DNA from: Bacteroidia bacterium
GTDB lineage: Bacteria; Bacteroidota; Bacteroidia; M30B66
Direction of reading: 5' to 3'
Assembly (NCBI GenBank): GCA_018401705.1
Contig: JAGYKL010000025.1
Coordinates: 1 to 49,484 of the forward strand
Length of the DNA: 49,484 bases
How positions within the stretch are numbered: position 1 is the first letter of the stretch; each line of letters opens with the position of its first letter. Below, piece by piece: positions 34,960 to 44,030 of the stretch. Position numbers and translations under genes: made by a program. The notes under the pieces are model-generated. The model saw nothing but the letters and a program-made list of their open reading frames with translations, was not told the DNA's origin and made no database searches.

Positions 34960-35719
34960 TGAACAAGTAAAATCATCTATTTTCCCTGATACACTGTTAT
35001 TTAGAATGGCAGCAGTGCAGAATCAACTTCGTTTGGTATTAAACAATGAAGCAGAATCTAGCCGCGATGAAGTTGTTTTAGCCTTCGATGATAGAGCAAG
35101 TGAGGATTTTGATGCACAGTTTGATGCAAATAAACCAAAGCTTCCGATGATGATTAGCAACCTTGCTTTTAGAAATGAAAATGGAGACTTTTTAGGAGTT
35201 CACACAATTGAAAAGCCCGATTTAAGTATAAAAGACAAACATATTCCTTTATCACTTGATGCAAAAGCAGGCACATACAATCTTCAAGCGCACCAAATTT
35301 CTAGCTTTAGTAATGATGTTGAGTTCTATCTTGAAAATAAGCTTAACGGAAGCATCCAACTTTTAGAAGAAGGAAAGTCTTATTCAATTGAAATAACAGA
35401 AGGAAACGAAGAAGCTCAATCTAATGCATATTCGCTAAGAATAAGGAATCAAACATCAGTTACAGTTGCCAATCCTGCAGCGATTAGGGCATTCCCGAAT
35501 CCAACTAACGGTGAAACAGTAACAGTTTGGGTGAATGACAATTCTCGCGGAACTTTAGAAGTATTTGACGCTCTTGGTAATCGCGTTGGAGGTGGTATTT
35601 TTGAGCCAAAAGACAATTCAATAAAGCTAGATTCATTTAGAAATAACGCTGCAGGAATTTATACAATTACGTGGACTACTAAAACCACTAGAAGCAGCAC
35701 CAGAATTACGGTAAATTAA
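34841..35719 (+). CDS. C-terminal part of the same T9SS protein, in a shifted frame
   Basis: Dropping one T at 34854-34856 joins YASYN to SANPAAATNGGSRYIGPGQS and restores a single protein of about 1409 residues (31492-35719). This part holds the conserved GQSFFMKA segment, a beta-sandwich (LLFRMAAVQNQLRLVLNNE; FDDRASEDFDAQFD), and the T9SS type A sorting domain (AFPNPTNGETVTVWV; LEVFDALGNRV; AGIYTITWTTK). A strong terminator follows 27 nt after the stop. Probably exported and attached to the surface if the frame is restored. Confidence 0.75.
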   Translation: MLLIISANPAAATNGGSRYIGPGQSFFMKATDNNPVLIASEQVKSSIFPDTLLFRMAAVQNQLRLVLNNEAESSRDEVVLAFDDRASEDFDAQFDANKPKLPMMISNLAFRNENGDFLGVHTIEKPDLSIKDKHIPLSLDAKAGTYNLQAHQISSFSNDVEFYLENKLNGSIQLLEEGKSYSIEITEGNEEAQSNAYSLRIRNQTSVTVANPAAIRAFPNPTNGETVTVWVNDNSRGTLEVFDALGNRVGGGIFEPKDNSIKLDSFRNNAAGIYTITWTTKTTRSSTRITVN

Positions 35720-35746
35720 GTGTAATTACCACACTCAGATTTTAAC

Positions 35747-35772
35747 AAAAGCCCTCTTACGGAGGGCTTTTT
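35747..35772 (+). terminator. intrinsic terminator after the T9SS gene
   Basis: AAAAGCCCTC-TTACG-GAGGGCTTTTT: six G/C-rich pairs with A and T runs on both sides. Confidence 0.85.
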
Positions 35773-35913
35773 CGTATATAATAGACTCGCAATCAACATC
35801 TTAAAATTTTTAGGGAAGTCCAATTTGTAGTTTAAAACAATCCTACACGGCTTAAGTCTATGCTAATTAATTTGGTTTTATTTGTGAATACAAACAAACC
35901 AAATTTTTTAATT

Positions 35914-36297
35914 ATGAGCATGTTATCAGAATTTAAAGCATTTGCTATGCGTGGCAATGTTATCGACTTAGCTGTCGGTGTTGTAATCGGGGGTGCATTT
36001 GGGGCAATTATTTCATCACTAGTTGGAGATGTTATTATGCCATTACTCGGAATATTAACAGGAGGATTAGATTTTTCTCACCTTGCTTATACCGTTGGGG
36101 ACGCTTCCATTGCTTACGGTAAATTTATTCAGGCAATTTTCACGTTTTTATTAGTTGCTTTTGCGATTTTCCTTTTCATTAAAGGGTTAAATGCAACAAA
36201 AAAGAAAGAAGAAGCAGCTCCGGCAGCACCACCTGCGCCAAGCAAAGAAGAGGTACTTCTTGGAGAAATTCGCGACTTACTAAAATCAAGAGGTTAA
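35914..36297 (+). CDS. mscL: large-conductance mechanosensitive channel MscL
   Basis: 127 residues from the ATG at 35914; the frame extends upstream to 35860, but [20 protein letters not shown] is the family start. TM1 ([20 protein letters not shown]) with the conserved Gly/Ala-packed pore, a periplasmic loop and TM2 ([16 protein letters not shown]) are followed by an Ala/Pro/Lys/Glu cytoplasmic helix ending [10 protein letters not shown]. It opens as a safety valve under hypo-osmotic shock. Eight nt before the DUF3078 gene. Confidence 0.96.
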   Translation: MSMLSEFKAFAMRGNVIDLAVGVVIGGAFGAIISSLVGDVIMPLLGILTGGLDFSHLAYTVGDASIAYGKFIQAIFTFLLVAFAIFLFIKGLNATKKKEEAAPAAPPAPSKEEVLLGEIRDLLKSRG

Positions 36298-36305
36298 GAT
36301 CGAAG

Positions 36306-37259
36306 ATGAAAAGATTTGTACTTAGTGTTATAGGATTTTTCATCCTTAGTAATATTTCATTTGCCCAAATAGCAATAGAAGAAGATACAACCGTAAACGG
36401 TTGGAAAAAGGGTGGCTTTTTTGCTCTTAGCTTCAACCAGGTATCACTAACTAATTGGGCAGCCGGGGGAGAAAGTGCTTTATCGGCAACAGCACTTGGA
36501 AGTGCATTTGTGAAATACAGAAAAGATGATTTATACTGGGAAACAGTACTTGATGCTGGTTACGGTTTTATCACAACATCTTCTCAACCATTGAGAAAGA
36601 ATGAGGATAAACTGGAATTAAACTCAAAATTCGGCAAGAAAGCCAAAGGCAAGTTTTATTATGCTGGCATGATGAACTTCAGAACTCAGTTTGCACCTGG
36701 TTTTGACTTTCCCAACGATTCAACCGAAATCTCCAGATTTCTAGCTCCAGCATATCTTTCACTTGCTTTAGGAATGGACTACAAGCCTAACAATTGGTTT
36801 TCAGCATTCATTTCACCTGCAACAGGTAGAGCTACTTTTGTATTTGATCAAAATTTGGCAGATGCCGGACAGTTTGGTGTTACTGCAGCGGTTAGAGACG
36901 ATGCGGGTGTAATTATTACCGCAGGAGAAAATGTTCGTTATGAGTTTGGTGCATACATAAGAGCCAGATTGCAAGGCGACATAGCCAAGAACATTTCTAT
37001 CATCTCAAATCTTCAGTTGTTTAACAATTATACAGACCCAATTGCTGAACAACGAGGAAACATTGATGTAAACTGGGAAACAATAATTAGTATCAAAGCA
37101 AATAAGTGGTTAACTACTACTTTATTCACTAACTTGATTTATGATCATGATATTGACATTCCTGTTACCAGAACAATTGATGGCGTTGAAGTTCAGGGTG
37201 TTGGCCCCAGAACTCAATTTAAGGAGGTGCTTGGGATTGGATTATCCTTTAAATTCTAA
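36306..37259 (+). CDS. DUF3078 outer-membrane protein
   Basis: 317 residues with a signal peptide (to SFAQ). GWKKGGFFALSFNQVSLTNW, WAAGGESALS and ISPATGRATFVFDQ are typical of DUF3078, a Bacteroidota-restricted family with beta-barrel character. It lies directly downstream of mscL and upstream of a bidirectional terminator. No function is established. Confidence 0.85.
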   Translation: MKRFVLSVIGFFILSNISFAQIAIEEDTTVNGWKKGGFFALSFNQVSLTNWAAGGESALSATALGSAFVKYRKDDLYWETVLDAGYGFITTSSQPLRKNEDKLELNSKFGKKAKGKFYYAGMMNFRTQFAPGFDFPNDSTEISRFLAPAYLSLALGMDYKPNNWFSAFISPATGRATFVFDQNLADAGQFGVTAAVRDDAGVIITAGENVRYEFGAYIRARLQGDIAKNISIISNLQLFNNYTDPIAEQRGNIDVNWETIISIKANKWLTTTLFTNLIYDHDIDIPVTRTIDGVEVQGVGPRTQFKEVLGIGLSFKF

Positions 37260-37272
37260 AATTTAGATTTTT

Positions 37273-37306
37273 AAAACGCCCTGAGCTTGCCGAAGGGCGT
37301 TTTTTT
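37273..37306. terminator. bidirectional terminator between DUF3078 and SCO genes
   Basis: AAAACGCCCT and AGGGCGTTTT arms around an 11-nt loop, with T runs on both strands; it overlaps the stop of the convergent SCO gene. Confidence 0.85.
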
Positions 37307-37970
37307 ATTGCTCTTTTAGCAAGAAGGAAATATCCTTGATCAGTTGGTTTACTTCCTTCTCGTCGGTGCCATCATAAAAGCCTCTAATTCTTCTATGTTT
37401 ATCAATCAAGGCAAAGTTTTGTGTATGAATAAAATCTTCTTCCCCTCCAAAACTTTCTGCTGCATCCAGAAGATATCCCTTACGGGCTTGATTATAAAGT
37501 TCTTCTTTTTCTCCTGTGAGGAAAATCCAACGTTTAGTGTCTGCTTTATAATCTGAAGCATACGACTTTAATTGCTCTGGCGTGTCTGTTTCAGGATCAA
37601 CGGTGTGCGACAAAATCATCACATCGGGATTATCTTTCCAAGCATCGTATACCCTATCGAGCTGCTTAGACATGATAGGACAAATGCTTTGGCATGTTGT
37701 AAAAAAGTAATCGCACACATATACTTTACCTTCTACCGCATCTTGTGTTACTTCATTACCATCCTGATTGGTGAAACTGAAATCGGGAATACTATGAAAG
37801 ATTGTGTCAATCCTCATTCCTCCATTTTCAATGGAAGTGGTATCAAGTCGATGATTCCCAACAATAGGAAGCTTTTTAAAAAGTTCTGGCTGTTGACCAG
37901 AATTAACAAAATAAAAGACTAAGGCAATTAGAATCCCTACCGGGATTATGATGGGAATATACTTCTTCAT
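37305..37970 (-). CDS. SCO1/SenC family protein
   Basis: 221 residues. An N-terminal membrane anchor (5-22) and a thioredoxin-like domain: PDFSFTNQDGNEVTQ, YFFTTCQSICPIM with the copper-binding Cys93 and Cys97, LSHTVDPETDTPEQL, and the third ligand His182 in EDFIHTQNFALID. All three copper ligands of SCO proteins are present. SCO proteins deliver copper to the CuA site of cytochrome oxidase or act as thiol reductases at the outer face of the membrane. No oxidase genes are nearby. Confidence 0.93.
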   Translation of the reverse strand: MKKYIPIIIPVGILIALVFYFVNSGQQPELFKKLPIVGNHRLDTTSIENGGMRIDTIFHSIPDFSFTNQDGNEVTQDAVEGKVYVCDYFFTTCQSICPIMSKQLDRVYDAWKDNPDVMILSHTVDPETDTPEQLKSYASDYKADTKRWIFLTGEKEELYNQARKGYLLDAAESFGGEEDFIHTQNFALIDKHRRIRGFYDGTDEKEVNQLIKDISFLLKEQ

Positions 37971-37986
37971 AACACGAAAACTTCTG

Positions 37987-37994
37987 CAAAACTA
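37987..37994 (-). promoter_or_regulatory. candidate -7 box of the SCO gene
   Basis: Minus-strand TAGTTTTG, 16 nt from the ATG, with a TTG at 38021-38019 (spacer 24, longer than ideal). Confidence 0.35.
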
Positions 37995-38047
37995 ACCCGC
38001 TCAAATGGATTAAGTTCACAAAAGCATCGGGTTTTAAGCAAATTTCT

Positions 38048-40129
38048 TTATTCGGCCTTAATTAATGGAAAGGTCCTCACTCTTCCATCCTCCGAAAGGA
38101 GGTTAAGAAAATAACTCCCGTTTTCAATATTGTCAAGTGAAAGAGCCTCATTTGCATTGATATTGCCCGACATTAAGGTTCTGCCCTTTATATCCATCAG
38201 CTGAAAGCTGATATTCTTAAAATCTCCCTTAACTTGAATTTGACTTGTGAAAGGATTTGGTTGCACTTCAAGTTTATTTAAATAATGATCATTGATTGCT
38301 ATTGGCAAAAGTGTAACAGTAATTTCGTCAGTGTAAATACAGCCGGATGGTGCTATATAAGACACATCATACGTGCCACTTTGCGTTACCGTAATACTAG
38401 GCCCCTGAGCTCCTGTGTTCCAAAAATAAGTGCCTGGAAGAGATGCAATTATATCATACGATTCGGCCATTATTTCCACATCATCTCCTAAAGAAAAATC
38501 TATGCTTTCAACCTCGATATTGATGGTATCTGAATCTATAAAATTATTATCCAAATCAAATATATCGAGATAATATGCCCCACTTTCTGCAATGCCAATT
38601 GAGCTGCTTGTTGAGCCTGTGCTCCATAAATGGTTATAATCTGAGGTAGAAATACCACTTTGAAGGAAATAAACTTGTCCAGCGCAAATTACAGTATCGG
38701 CACCAAGGTTCACGAAAGGGTCTATACTTGCGCCAAAACCAGAGTACTTAGCTAAAATGTTTTTGAATCCGGCACCAAGATTTTCATTTCCACCATTTAA
38801 ATCGAAATTGGTTGAGGGACCAAAAAAGCCGGTGAGAACTAAACTTTCACCCTGTGTAGACAGAATCATTCTATTGTCTGTTGAACTGCTTCCGAGGCTA
38901 TGAATAAACGACAAAGCCCCAAGACTGTCATATGCCAGCAAAAAATTATCTGTTCCGCCGTTCGAAACTAAATTGGTCTCATCGAGTGTTAGCAAATCGC
39001 TATAAGTTCCACAAACAACTAATAAGTCGCCATATTCTGCCATGGAAACTGAAATTTCAGCATCTGAAGAAACCATACCAAATTGCTTTGTCCAAATAAA
39101 GTCGCCAGTTTCATCTTCCAGCTTTGTTAAATAAAGCTGACGTCCATTAAATACTTCCGAATCAATTATTCCATCAGACCTCCCGTATACATACAATGCT
39201 GAATGCTTGCAAACCATGCCAGTAGCTTGACTCAAGAAACTGCCTCCTAACCTTTTTACCCATCTAACATTTGATAAATCTGCATCTAAAGAAAGCGCGC
39301 TCAGGGTAGCTGTTGCTTCACCTAAAATGCTTTCTCCATTAAAATCAGTATTTGATGCTCCACTAGTAAAAGCTATATAAACATTGTCTTCTTCATCGAG
39401 TGCGAGTTTCCTCATTACTCCCGAAAAGAAAAAGCAGGCGTTTATAAGAATTCCATCTGCATCAAAACTGATAACAGAATGAGTCATCGATGATGTTTCA
39501 AAGTACGCGGTAGAATTAATTTGCAGCCCGGTATTTACAGTTCCAGTTTGTACTGAAGCAAGGACATAAATTTCATCATTGCTAGAAATGTCAAAATCAG
39601 TAACCCCATCAACACCCGGTCCTGTAGCTGAGCTAATTCGTCTGTACCATTGGTAGTTTAAATCTGAATCAAGTTTAGCCATAAATCCGTCATAGTTTGG
39701 ATTACTATCAATCAAATCATCATTGCCGGCTATTGATAATGCCCCTCTAAAGAGACCTCCAACGATCACAGAGCCATCGCTAAGAACCATTACTTTTGAT
39801 ACAGACACAATCGTGTTTGGAGCTGAAGTTGCAATTGACGCATTTGCTTTTATTACTGTAGCAGTTATAAAATTGCCGACTGAATCATACTTTGCTATGT
39901 AGCTTGAGCTTTGACCTGTTGGACTTAATATTAATTCAGAAGCAGTTGGATCAAAATCTAATTCTTCAGAAAAATTACCTGCTACATAAATAAAGCCTTC
40001 GGCATCCTCAGCAATTGAAAAAGCCTCACCGGCGAAATAATTTTGTTCTTTAAGCCATTGAACATTAGGGCTTTGAGCCAGGACAGACAAGCCTGACAAA
40101 AGGAATAATAATACTATAATTCTTTGCAT
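38048..40129 (-). CDS. T9SS type A cargo protein with SBBP-like propeller repeats
   Basis: 693 residues with a signal peptide (to VLAQ). Residues about 30-450 contain repeats of the form D-x-x-G-F-I-Y-V-A-G-N-F-S and FDP-x-A typical of beta-propeller-like SBBP repeats (AEGFIYVAGNFSEELDFDP; GNDDLIDSNPNYDGFMAKLD; GSVIVGGLFRG). About 455-610 hold two Ig-like domains (GADTVICAGQVYFL; LWSTGSTSSSIGI; YFWNTGAQGPSITV). The C-terminal 75 residues are a T9SS type A domain (VQPNPFTSQIQVKG; LMDIKGRTLMSGN; GSYFLNLLSEDG). Exported and surface-anchored by inference. Unlike the two larger T9SS genes, it is intact. Confidence 0.85.
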   Translation of the reverse strand: MQRIIVLLFLLSGLSVLAQSPNVQWLKEQNYFAGEAFSIAEDAEGFIYVAGNFSEELDFDPTASELILSPTGQSSSYIAKYDSVGNFITATVIKANASIATSAPNTIVSVSKVMVLSDGSVIVGGLFRGALSIAGNDDLIDSNPNYDGFMAKLDSDLNYQWYRRISSATGPGVDGVTDFDISSNDEIYVLASVQTGTVNTGLQINSTAYFETSSMTHSVISFDADGILINACFFFSGVMRKLALDEEDNVYIAFTSGASNTDFNGESILGEATATLSALSLDADLSNVRWVKRLGGSFLSQATGMVCKHSALYVYGRSDGIIDSEVFNGRQLYLTKLEDETGDFIWTKQFGMVSSDAEISVSMAEYGDLLVVCGTYSDLLTLDETNLVSNGGTDNFLLAYDSLGALSFIHSLGSSSTDNRMILSTQGESLVLTGFFGPSTNFDLNGGNENLGAGFKNILAKYSGFGASIDPFVNLGADTVICAGQVYFLQSGISTSDYNHLWSTGSTSSSIGIAESGAYYLDIFDLDNNFIDSDTINIEVESIDFSLGDDVEIMAESYDIIASLPGTYFWNTGAQGPSITVTQSGTYDVSYIAPSGCIYTDEITVTLLPIAINDHYLNKLEVQPNPFTSQIQVKGDFKNISFQLMDIKGRTLMSGNINANEALSLDNIENGSYFLNLLSEDGRVRTFPLIKAE

Positions 40130-40148
40130 TTTTGAATATTTAAGGCTG

Positions 40149-40156
40149 CAAAAATA
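40149..40156 (-). promoter_or_regulatory. candidate -7 box for the 40129 gene
   Basis: TATTTTTG on the minus strand, exact TAnnTTTG match, 19 nt from the ATG; no TTG at the ideal distance. Confidence 0.35.
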
Positions 40157-40308
40157 CGCCTCTATACCTAAATTTTAAAGCTAAAATTTATCAAGTTAAT
40201 CTTCAAAAAACGAATAAAACAATAGACAGCGCCTAACCTTCTGATATATTGACAATTAAGGAAGTCAGTTTCTACAAGGATATAGGAATCAATTATTCAA
40301 TATAAAGA

Positions 40309-40854
40309 TCACTGAAACTCTTCAACACTCTCGTAAATGATGCCGAGGCGAGTATCAAAAACATCTCCGAATGTTTGACATGAATCAATTATCGGCAAAG
40401 GGCTTTGATGATTAATTAGTTTGAAATAATGCTTGATGTCTTTATACAAACCTCCATTCTTGTATACTCGAACATCTGCAACATAAATTCCAGGGTGAAT
40501 TTTTCCATCTGGGGATTTACCATCCCAAAAAAAAGAATGGATTTTAGGATTAGAATATTCAAATACAATTGCATTCTTAAATAATATTCTGCAACTCACT
40601 TCATAACTATCTGTGTTCCACGATGAGATCCAAACTCCGAATTTATCGTTAATTAAATCGCCATTTGGAGAAAATGCTGATGGCATGAAAAACAACTCAG
40701 AAAAACCAAATCCATAGCTTGCTGAATCAGCTTCAAGACTATAATAATAGTTTGGCAAGCAACAAGACCCTAACAAATCTCCCTTTTCGGAAGCTTTCTC
40801 GCATCCGGCGAAAGCCACAATTAACAAAAGAATGACTACTCTGATTTTGACCAT
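40309..40854 (-). CDS. small lipoprotein with CHU_C-like gliding motility C-terminal domain
   Basis: 181 residues. Lipobox FAGC puts the lipidated Cys at 18. Residues about 55-145 resemble the T9SS type B domain CHU_C (PF13585): FMPSAFSPNGDLINDKFGV, then FFWDGKSPDGKIHPGIYVAD. In most proteins this domain is the sorting tail at the end of a very long cargo; here it forms most of a small lipoprotein and is followed by a further 40 residues. Overlaps the barrel gene upstream by 19 nt. It may be a periplasmic or surface lipoprotein partner of that barrel. Confidence 0.7.
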   Translation of the reverse strand: MVKIRVVILLLIVAFAGCEKASEKGDLLGSCCLPNYYYSLEADSASYGFGFSELFFMPSAFSPNGDLINDKFGVWISSWNTDSYEVSCRILFKNAIVFEYSNPKIHSFFWDGKSPDGKIHPGIYVADVRVYKNGGLYKDIKHYFKLINHQSPLPIIDSCQTFGDVFDTRLGIIYESVEEFQ

Positions 40855-41477
40855 GTAAATTGAAATTGAATACCGGCGATGAAAGGCTTGAAATCATACC
40901 TGTTCGTAAACGAAATTGGAGAATATCTTAAAAATGGGCCAAGTGCATATTTTAAGTTTCCACTACCCAGAATTCTAAAAGCGCTCATTTGTATTGGTAT
41001 TGAGAATTTACCCAAAACAAATGCTTGCACTAATTCGGCATTTGAATTTTCACAAATGATGCAATCAGTAAATCTATAGGCGAAATTTATAAATGGTATG
41101 AGTGTGATTGCCGCTGAATATTTATCTGACCTGAAAGATTTAATTAAAGTTAAATTAAGCCCCAGAAAATAATATTTTTCGTTGAATTTAAGTTTAAATG
41201 CGCCGCCGGAATCAGATACACTTTCAAAATCTATTCTTTTAAGTTGATTAAATTCGGGACCTAAAAAGAACTTAAGCTTTTTACTTTCAAAAATTTTAAA
41301 TCCAAGTCCTGCAGATCTGGAGTTAATTAAAGAAAAAGAAGAATCACCTAAAAATAAAGACCTTTCTCCAATAAAGTCATTAAATCCATTAGCTCCATAG
41401 TTTAAATCAAGCCTTAGGTTTTGCGCTAAAAGCCCATTTGGCAGTATAAAAATCAGAATAAAAAGAAAGCTCCGCAT
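40836..41477 (-). CDS. predicted outer-membrane beta-barrel protein
   Basis: 213 residues from the ATG at 41477 (MRSFLFILIFILPNGLLAQ signal peptide; the frame extends to 41501). The mature protein shows alternating strand pattern, GLGFKIFESKKLKFFLGPEF, YSAAITLIPFINFAYRF and a C-terminal AGIQFQFTW, the closing strand typical of outer-membrane barrels. No named family recognised. The stop lies inside the following lipoprotein gene (19-nt overlap), so translation is likely coupled. A minus-strand TAAATTTG at 41521-41528 may be its -7 box. Confidence 0.6.
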   Translation of the reverse strand: MRSFLFILIFILPNGLLAQNLRLDLNYGANGFNDFIGERSLFLGDSSFSLINSRSAGLGFKIFESKKLKFFLGPEFNQLKRIDFESVSDSGGAFKLKFNEKYYFLGLNLTLIKSFRSDKYSAAITLIPFINFAYRFTDCIICENSNAELVQAFVLGKFSIPIQMSAFRILGSGNLKYALGPFLRYSPISFTNRYDFKPFIAGIQFQFTWSKSE

Positions 41478-41711
41478 AAAGCTATTTGCTTCTAGAAACA
41501 CTCAACTTCAAATCATATTCCAAATTTAGTATAAATACTTTTCCAATGGAATAATTGTAAATTAAATCAATTTAATTATGTATATTCCACATTATCAACA
41601 TGTTATTTGATTTCGAAATGCCCTGAGCTCTCATGAGTAGATTAAATATTATATCAATGAAAATCACAGACTTAAGACAAACCATAAATACATATAAGAA
41701 AGCTTTGCACG

Positions 41712-42077
41712 CTATCTTTTTCTCAAAATCTTCTCCATCTTCTTTCCTTTAGCCAGTTCGTCAACCAACTTGTCTAAGTACCGAACCTGTTTGGTTAATT
41801 TATTGTCAATTTCTTCGATACGATAACCGCAAATCACTCCAGTTATGAGTTGAGCATTGGGGTTGAGATTTGCTTTTTTAAAGAACGTTTCAAATGTCAC
41901 CCCCTCTTCAATAAGCACTTTTAGGGTTTTATCATCAAAACCGGTGAGCCATTCAATAACTTCTATTAGTTCTTCATGAGTTCTACCCTTGCTCTCAATT
42001 TTAGCTATGTAATGTGGATAAACTGAAGCAAAGGTCAACTTTGCCATTCGTTCATTGTGTTCGGCAGTAGTTTTCAT
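41712..42077 (-). CDS. DUF2200 family protein
   Basis: 121 residues: RMAKLTFASVYPHYIAKIES, TFETFFKKANLNPNAQLITG and VICGYRIEEIDNKL match DUF2200 along its full length. Small cytoplasmic protein, function unknown. It begins 1 nt after the DUF1801 gene stops, so the pair forms an operon. Confidence 0.85.
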   Translation of the reverse strand: MKTTAEHNERMAKLTFASVYPHYIAKIESKGRTHEELIEVIEWLTGFDDKTLKVLIEEGVTFETFFKKANLNPNAQLITGVICGYRIEEIDNKLTKQVRYLDKLVDELAKGKKMEKILRKR

Positions 42078-42078
42078 G

Positions 42079-42471
42079 TTATTTCAACTTTTCTAACTGC
42101 CCCTTTCTTTTCACAATATTCTTGTAATCCCATTGAATTTCTCTTGATTTTTTTAACCAACGAATCAATTCATTCAATTGAATTTCGGCGACATCATTGT
42201 AAAAAATCGAAGCATCTTTAAATTTACCTCCTTTGATGTTTAAGTTGTTTTCCTCAAAGTCAGCACCGCTCCAAAACATTAACCTAACTCCAGCTTTTTG
42301 TTTGCTGTAGCCAACAATCGGATTACCTTCAATAAACCAAACAGGGTGAGCGTGCCAAATCTTGCTTTCTGCTTCAGTTAATTCCAAATCAATAGTCTGA
42401 GCAAGCAAATCATAGATATTTTTAATTTCAGCGGGTTGACTATTATTATATGTCTTAATTTCTTCATTCAT
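42079..42471 (-). CDS. DUF1801 (YdhG-like) family protein
   Basis: 130 residues. The fold signature of DUF1801 is visible: ESKIWHAHPVWFIEGNPIVG, GVRLMFWSGADFEE and ELIRWLKKSREIQWDY. Members are small cytoplasmic proteins of unknown function, distantly frataxin-like in fold. Upstream partner of the DUF2200 gene (1-nt gap). No other domain. Confidence 0.85.
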   Translation of the reverse strand: MNEEIKTYNNSQPAEIKNIYDLLAQTIDLELTEAESKIWHAHPVWFIEGNPIVGYSKQKAGVRLMFWSGADFEENNLNIKGGKFKDASIFYNDVAEIQLNELIRWLKKSREIQWDYKNIVKRKGQLEKLK

Positions 42472-42693
42472 GATTTACAAACTTAATTGCTCACTATAGA
42501 AACCCTAGTTATGGCGGAAAAACTCTCAGTTATAAGAGAAATTTATCATAGAAGCTAAAGTATTACAATTTATGCGTTTAGACTAACAAATACAAATCAG
42601 GCCGGAGGCTCAAATAGCCTATTTACCTCCATTAAATGCAAATCTTAGTTATCATTTAAAAGGAAATCAAACCGAAGGTTTTAAAACTTGAAT

Positions 42694-43128
42694 TTACTTT
42701 TCTGGATCATAACTACCCGGAGCTTCTTTTTCAATCACTTCTTTTTCTGTGGTAGGAAAGCCATAAGACTTCCAGGCATCGTAACCATTTTCAAGAATAA
42801 TAACTGAGCTAAACTCATGTTCTAAAAACCATTTAGCTGCTTCGCCCGAACGATAACCTCCCTGACAAAATAGAAATACAGGCTTGTAAGTAGGAATTTT
42901 CTTTGCTTGTTCTTTAAATACTTCAGAGTCCCATTCAATATTTCTTGCGCCTTTAATCGTGCCCTGCTCATACTCTTGAGGTGTACGCAAATCAACCAAA
43001 GTACCCAACATATGAATCAGCTTTGTTTGAAACGCATAAGGATCGAGCATTTCTAATCGGCCGGTTTTCTTTTGAGCAAAACCGGCTAAAGGCAAAATCA
43101 TAAGACAAAAAGCTGCGATAATCTTCAT
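42694..43128 (-). CDS. exported rhodanese-like domain protein
   Basis: 144 residues with a signal peptide (to GFAQ). The rhodanese domain covers about 25-130: LVDLRTPQEYEQGTIKGARN and the active-site loop FCQGGYRSGEAA with catalytic Cys88. Family members transfer sulfane sulfur; a periplasmic location is inferred from the signal. Stands alone, divergent from gldF. Confidence 0.9.
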   Translation of the reverse strand: MKIIAAFCLMILPLAGFAQKKTGRLEMLDPYAFQTKLIHMLGTLVDLRTPQEYEQGTIKGARNIEWDSEVFKEQAKKIPTYKPVFLFCQGGYRSGEAAKWFLEHEFSSVIILENGYDAWKSYGFPTTEKEVIEKEAPGSYDPEK

Positions 43129-43241
43129 TTGAATTGGTTTAGTTCACAAACTTATCACTAGAAACAACCTACCCGACCTGCCTTTCAGTAATAAATCCAC
43201 AATGCATTGTGAAATATTGCGACAATCTCTTTGTTCTGTTC

Positions 43242-43273
43242 TTGTGCTTAGCCCCGAAAATCATGTAATTTTG
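43242..43273 (+). promoter_or_regulatory. promoter of the gldF operon
   Basis: TTG at 43242-43244 and TAATTTTG at 43266-43273, spacer 21, fit the Bacteroidota TTG/TAnnTTTG promoter. The ATG of gldF is 22 nt downstream, with an AAAGGA that could help ribosome binding. Confidence 0.55.
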
Positions 43274-43295
43274 GCGCTTCCATAAAAGGAATCAA

Positions 43296-44027
43296 ATGAT
43301 TGCATTACTCAGAAAAGAGATCAGCAGTTTTTTAAGTTCACTCATCGGCTACAGCGTTATCACGGTGTTTCTGCTTGCCATGGGTTTGTTTCTATGGGTC
43401 TTTCCCGGAAACTTTAACATCCTTGATGCAGGCTTTGCATCACTCGAAACCCTCTTTGTTTTCGCACCCTGGGTGTTTATGTTTCTGATTCCGGCAATCA
43501 CCATGCGCTCTTTTGCAGAAGAGCAACGAACCGGAACCATCGAATTGCTCCTCACTCGTCCAATTAGCGAGTGGCAAATAGTTTTTGCGAAATATTTAGC
43601 AGGTTTGTTGCTTGTGATTATTGCCCTTGCCCCTACCGTGGTTTATTATTTCAGCCTTCAATCGCTCGGTAATCCTCCGGGAAATGTTGATTCGGGCGGA
43701 ACTTGGGGTTCCTACATTGGCCTTTTATTTCTTGGTGGGGCTTTCGTTTCTATTGGAATGTTCGCTTCATCACTCTCCGACAATCAAATTGTATCATTTA
43801 TCCTAGCCTTCTTTCTTTGTTTCTTCTGCTACGCAGGATTTGATTCTTTGGCCAGACTTGAATTCTTCAATTCGGTTGACGACATCATTTTCAGTTTGGG
43901 AATAAACGAACATTTTGAATCAATGAGCCGCGGTGTTATTGATAGTCGCGACGTTATTTATTTCGCCAGCTTCACTTTATTCTTTCTGGCATTAACCCGC
44001 TTTAAATTGCTAAGCAGAACCTGGTAG
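43296..44027 (+). CDS. gldF: gliding motility ABC transporter permease GldF
   Basis: 243 residues with six membrane helices in the ABC-2 permease layout (first at about 18-40, then 58-78, 105-125, 140-160, 170-190, 218-235). The N-terminus MIALLRKEISSFLSSLIGYS and the SFAEEQRTGTIELLLTRPIS loop are those of GldF. With GldG and the ATPase GldA it forms an ABC transporter associated with gliding and T9SS function in some species; gldA is not in the window. First gene of a gldF-gldG-DUF4340 unit. Confidence 0.95.
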   Translation: MIALLRKEISSFLSSLIGYSVITVFLLAMGLFLWVFPGNFNILDAGFASLETLFVFAPWVFMFLIPAITMRSFAEEQRTGTIELLLTRPISEWQIVFAKYLAGLLLVIIALAPTVVYYFSLQSLGNPPGNVDSGGTWGSYIGLLFLGGAFVSIGMFASSLSDNQIVSFILAFFLCFFCYAGFDSLARLEFFNSVDDIIFSLGINEHFESMSRGVIDSRDVIYFASFTLFFLALTRFKLLSRTW

Positions 44028-44030
44028 TTT

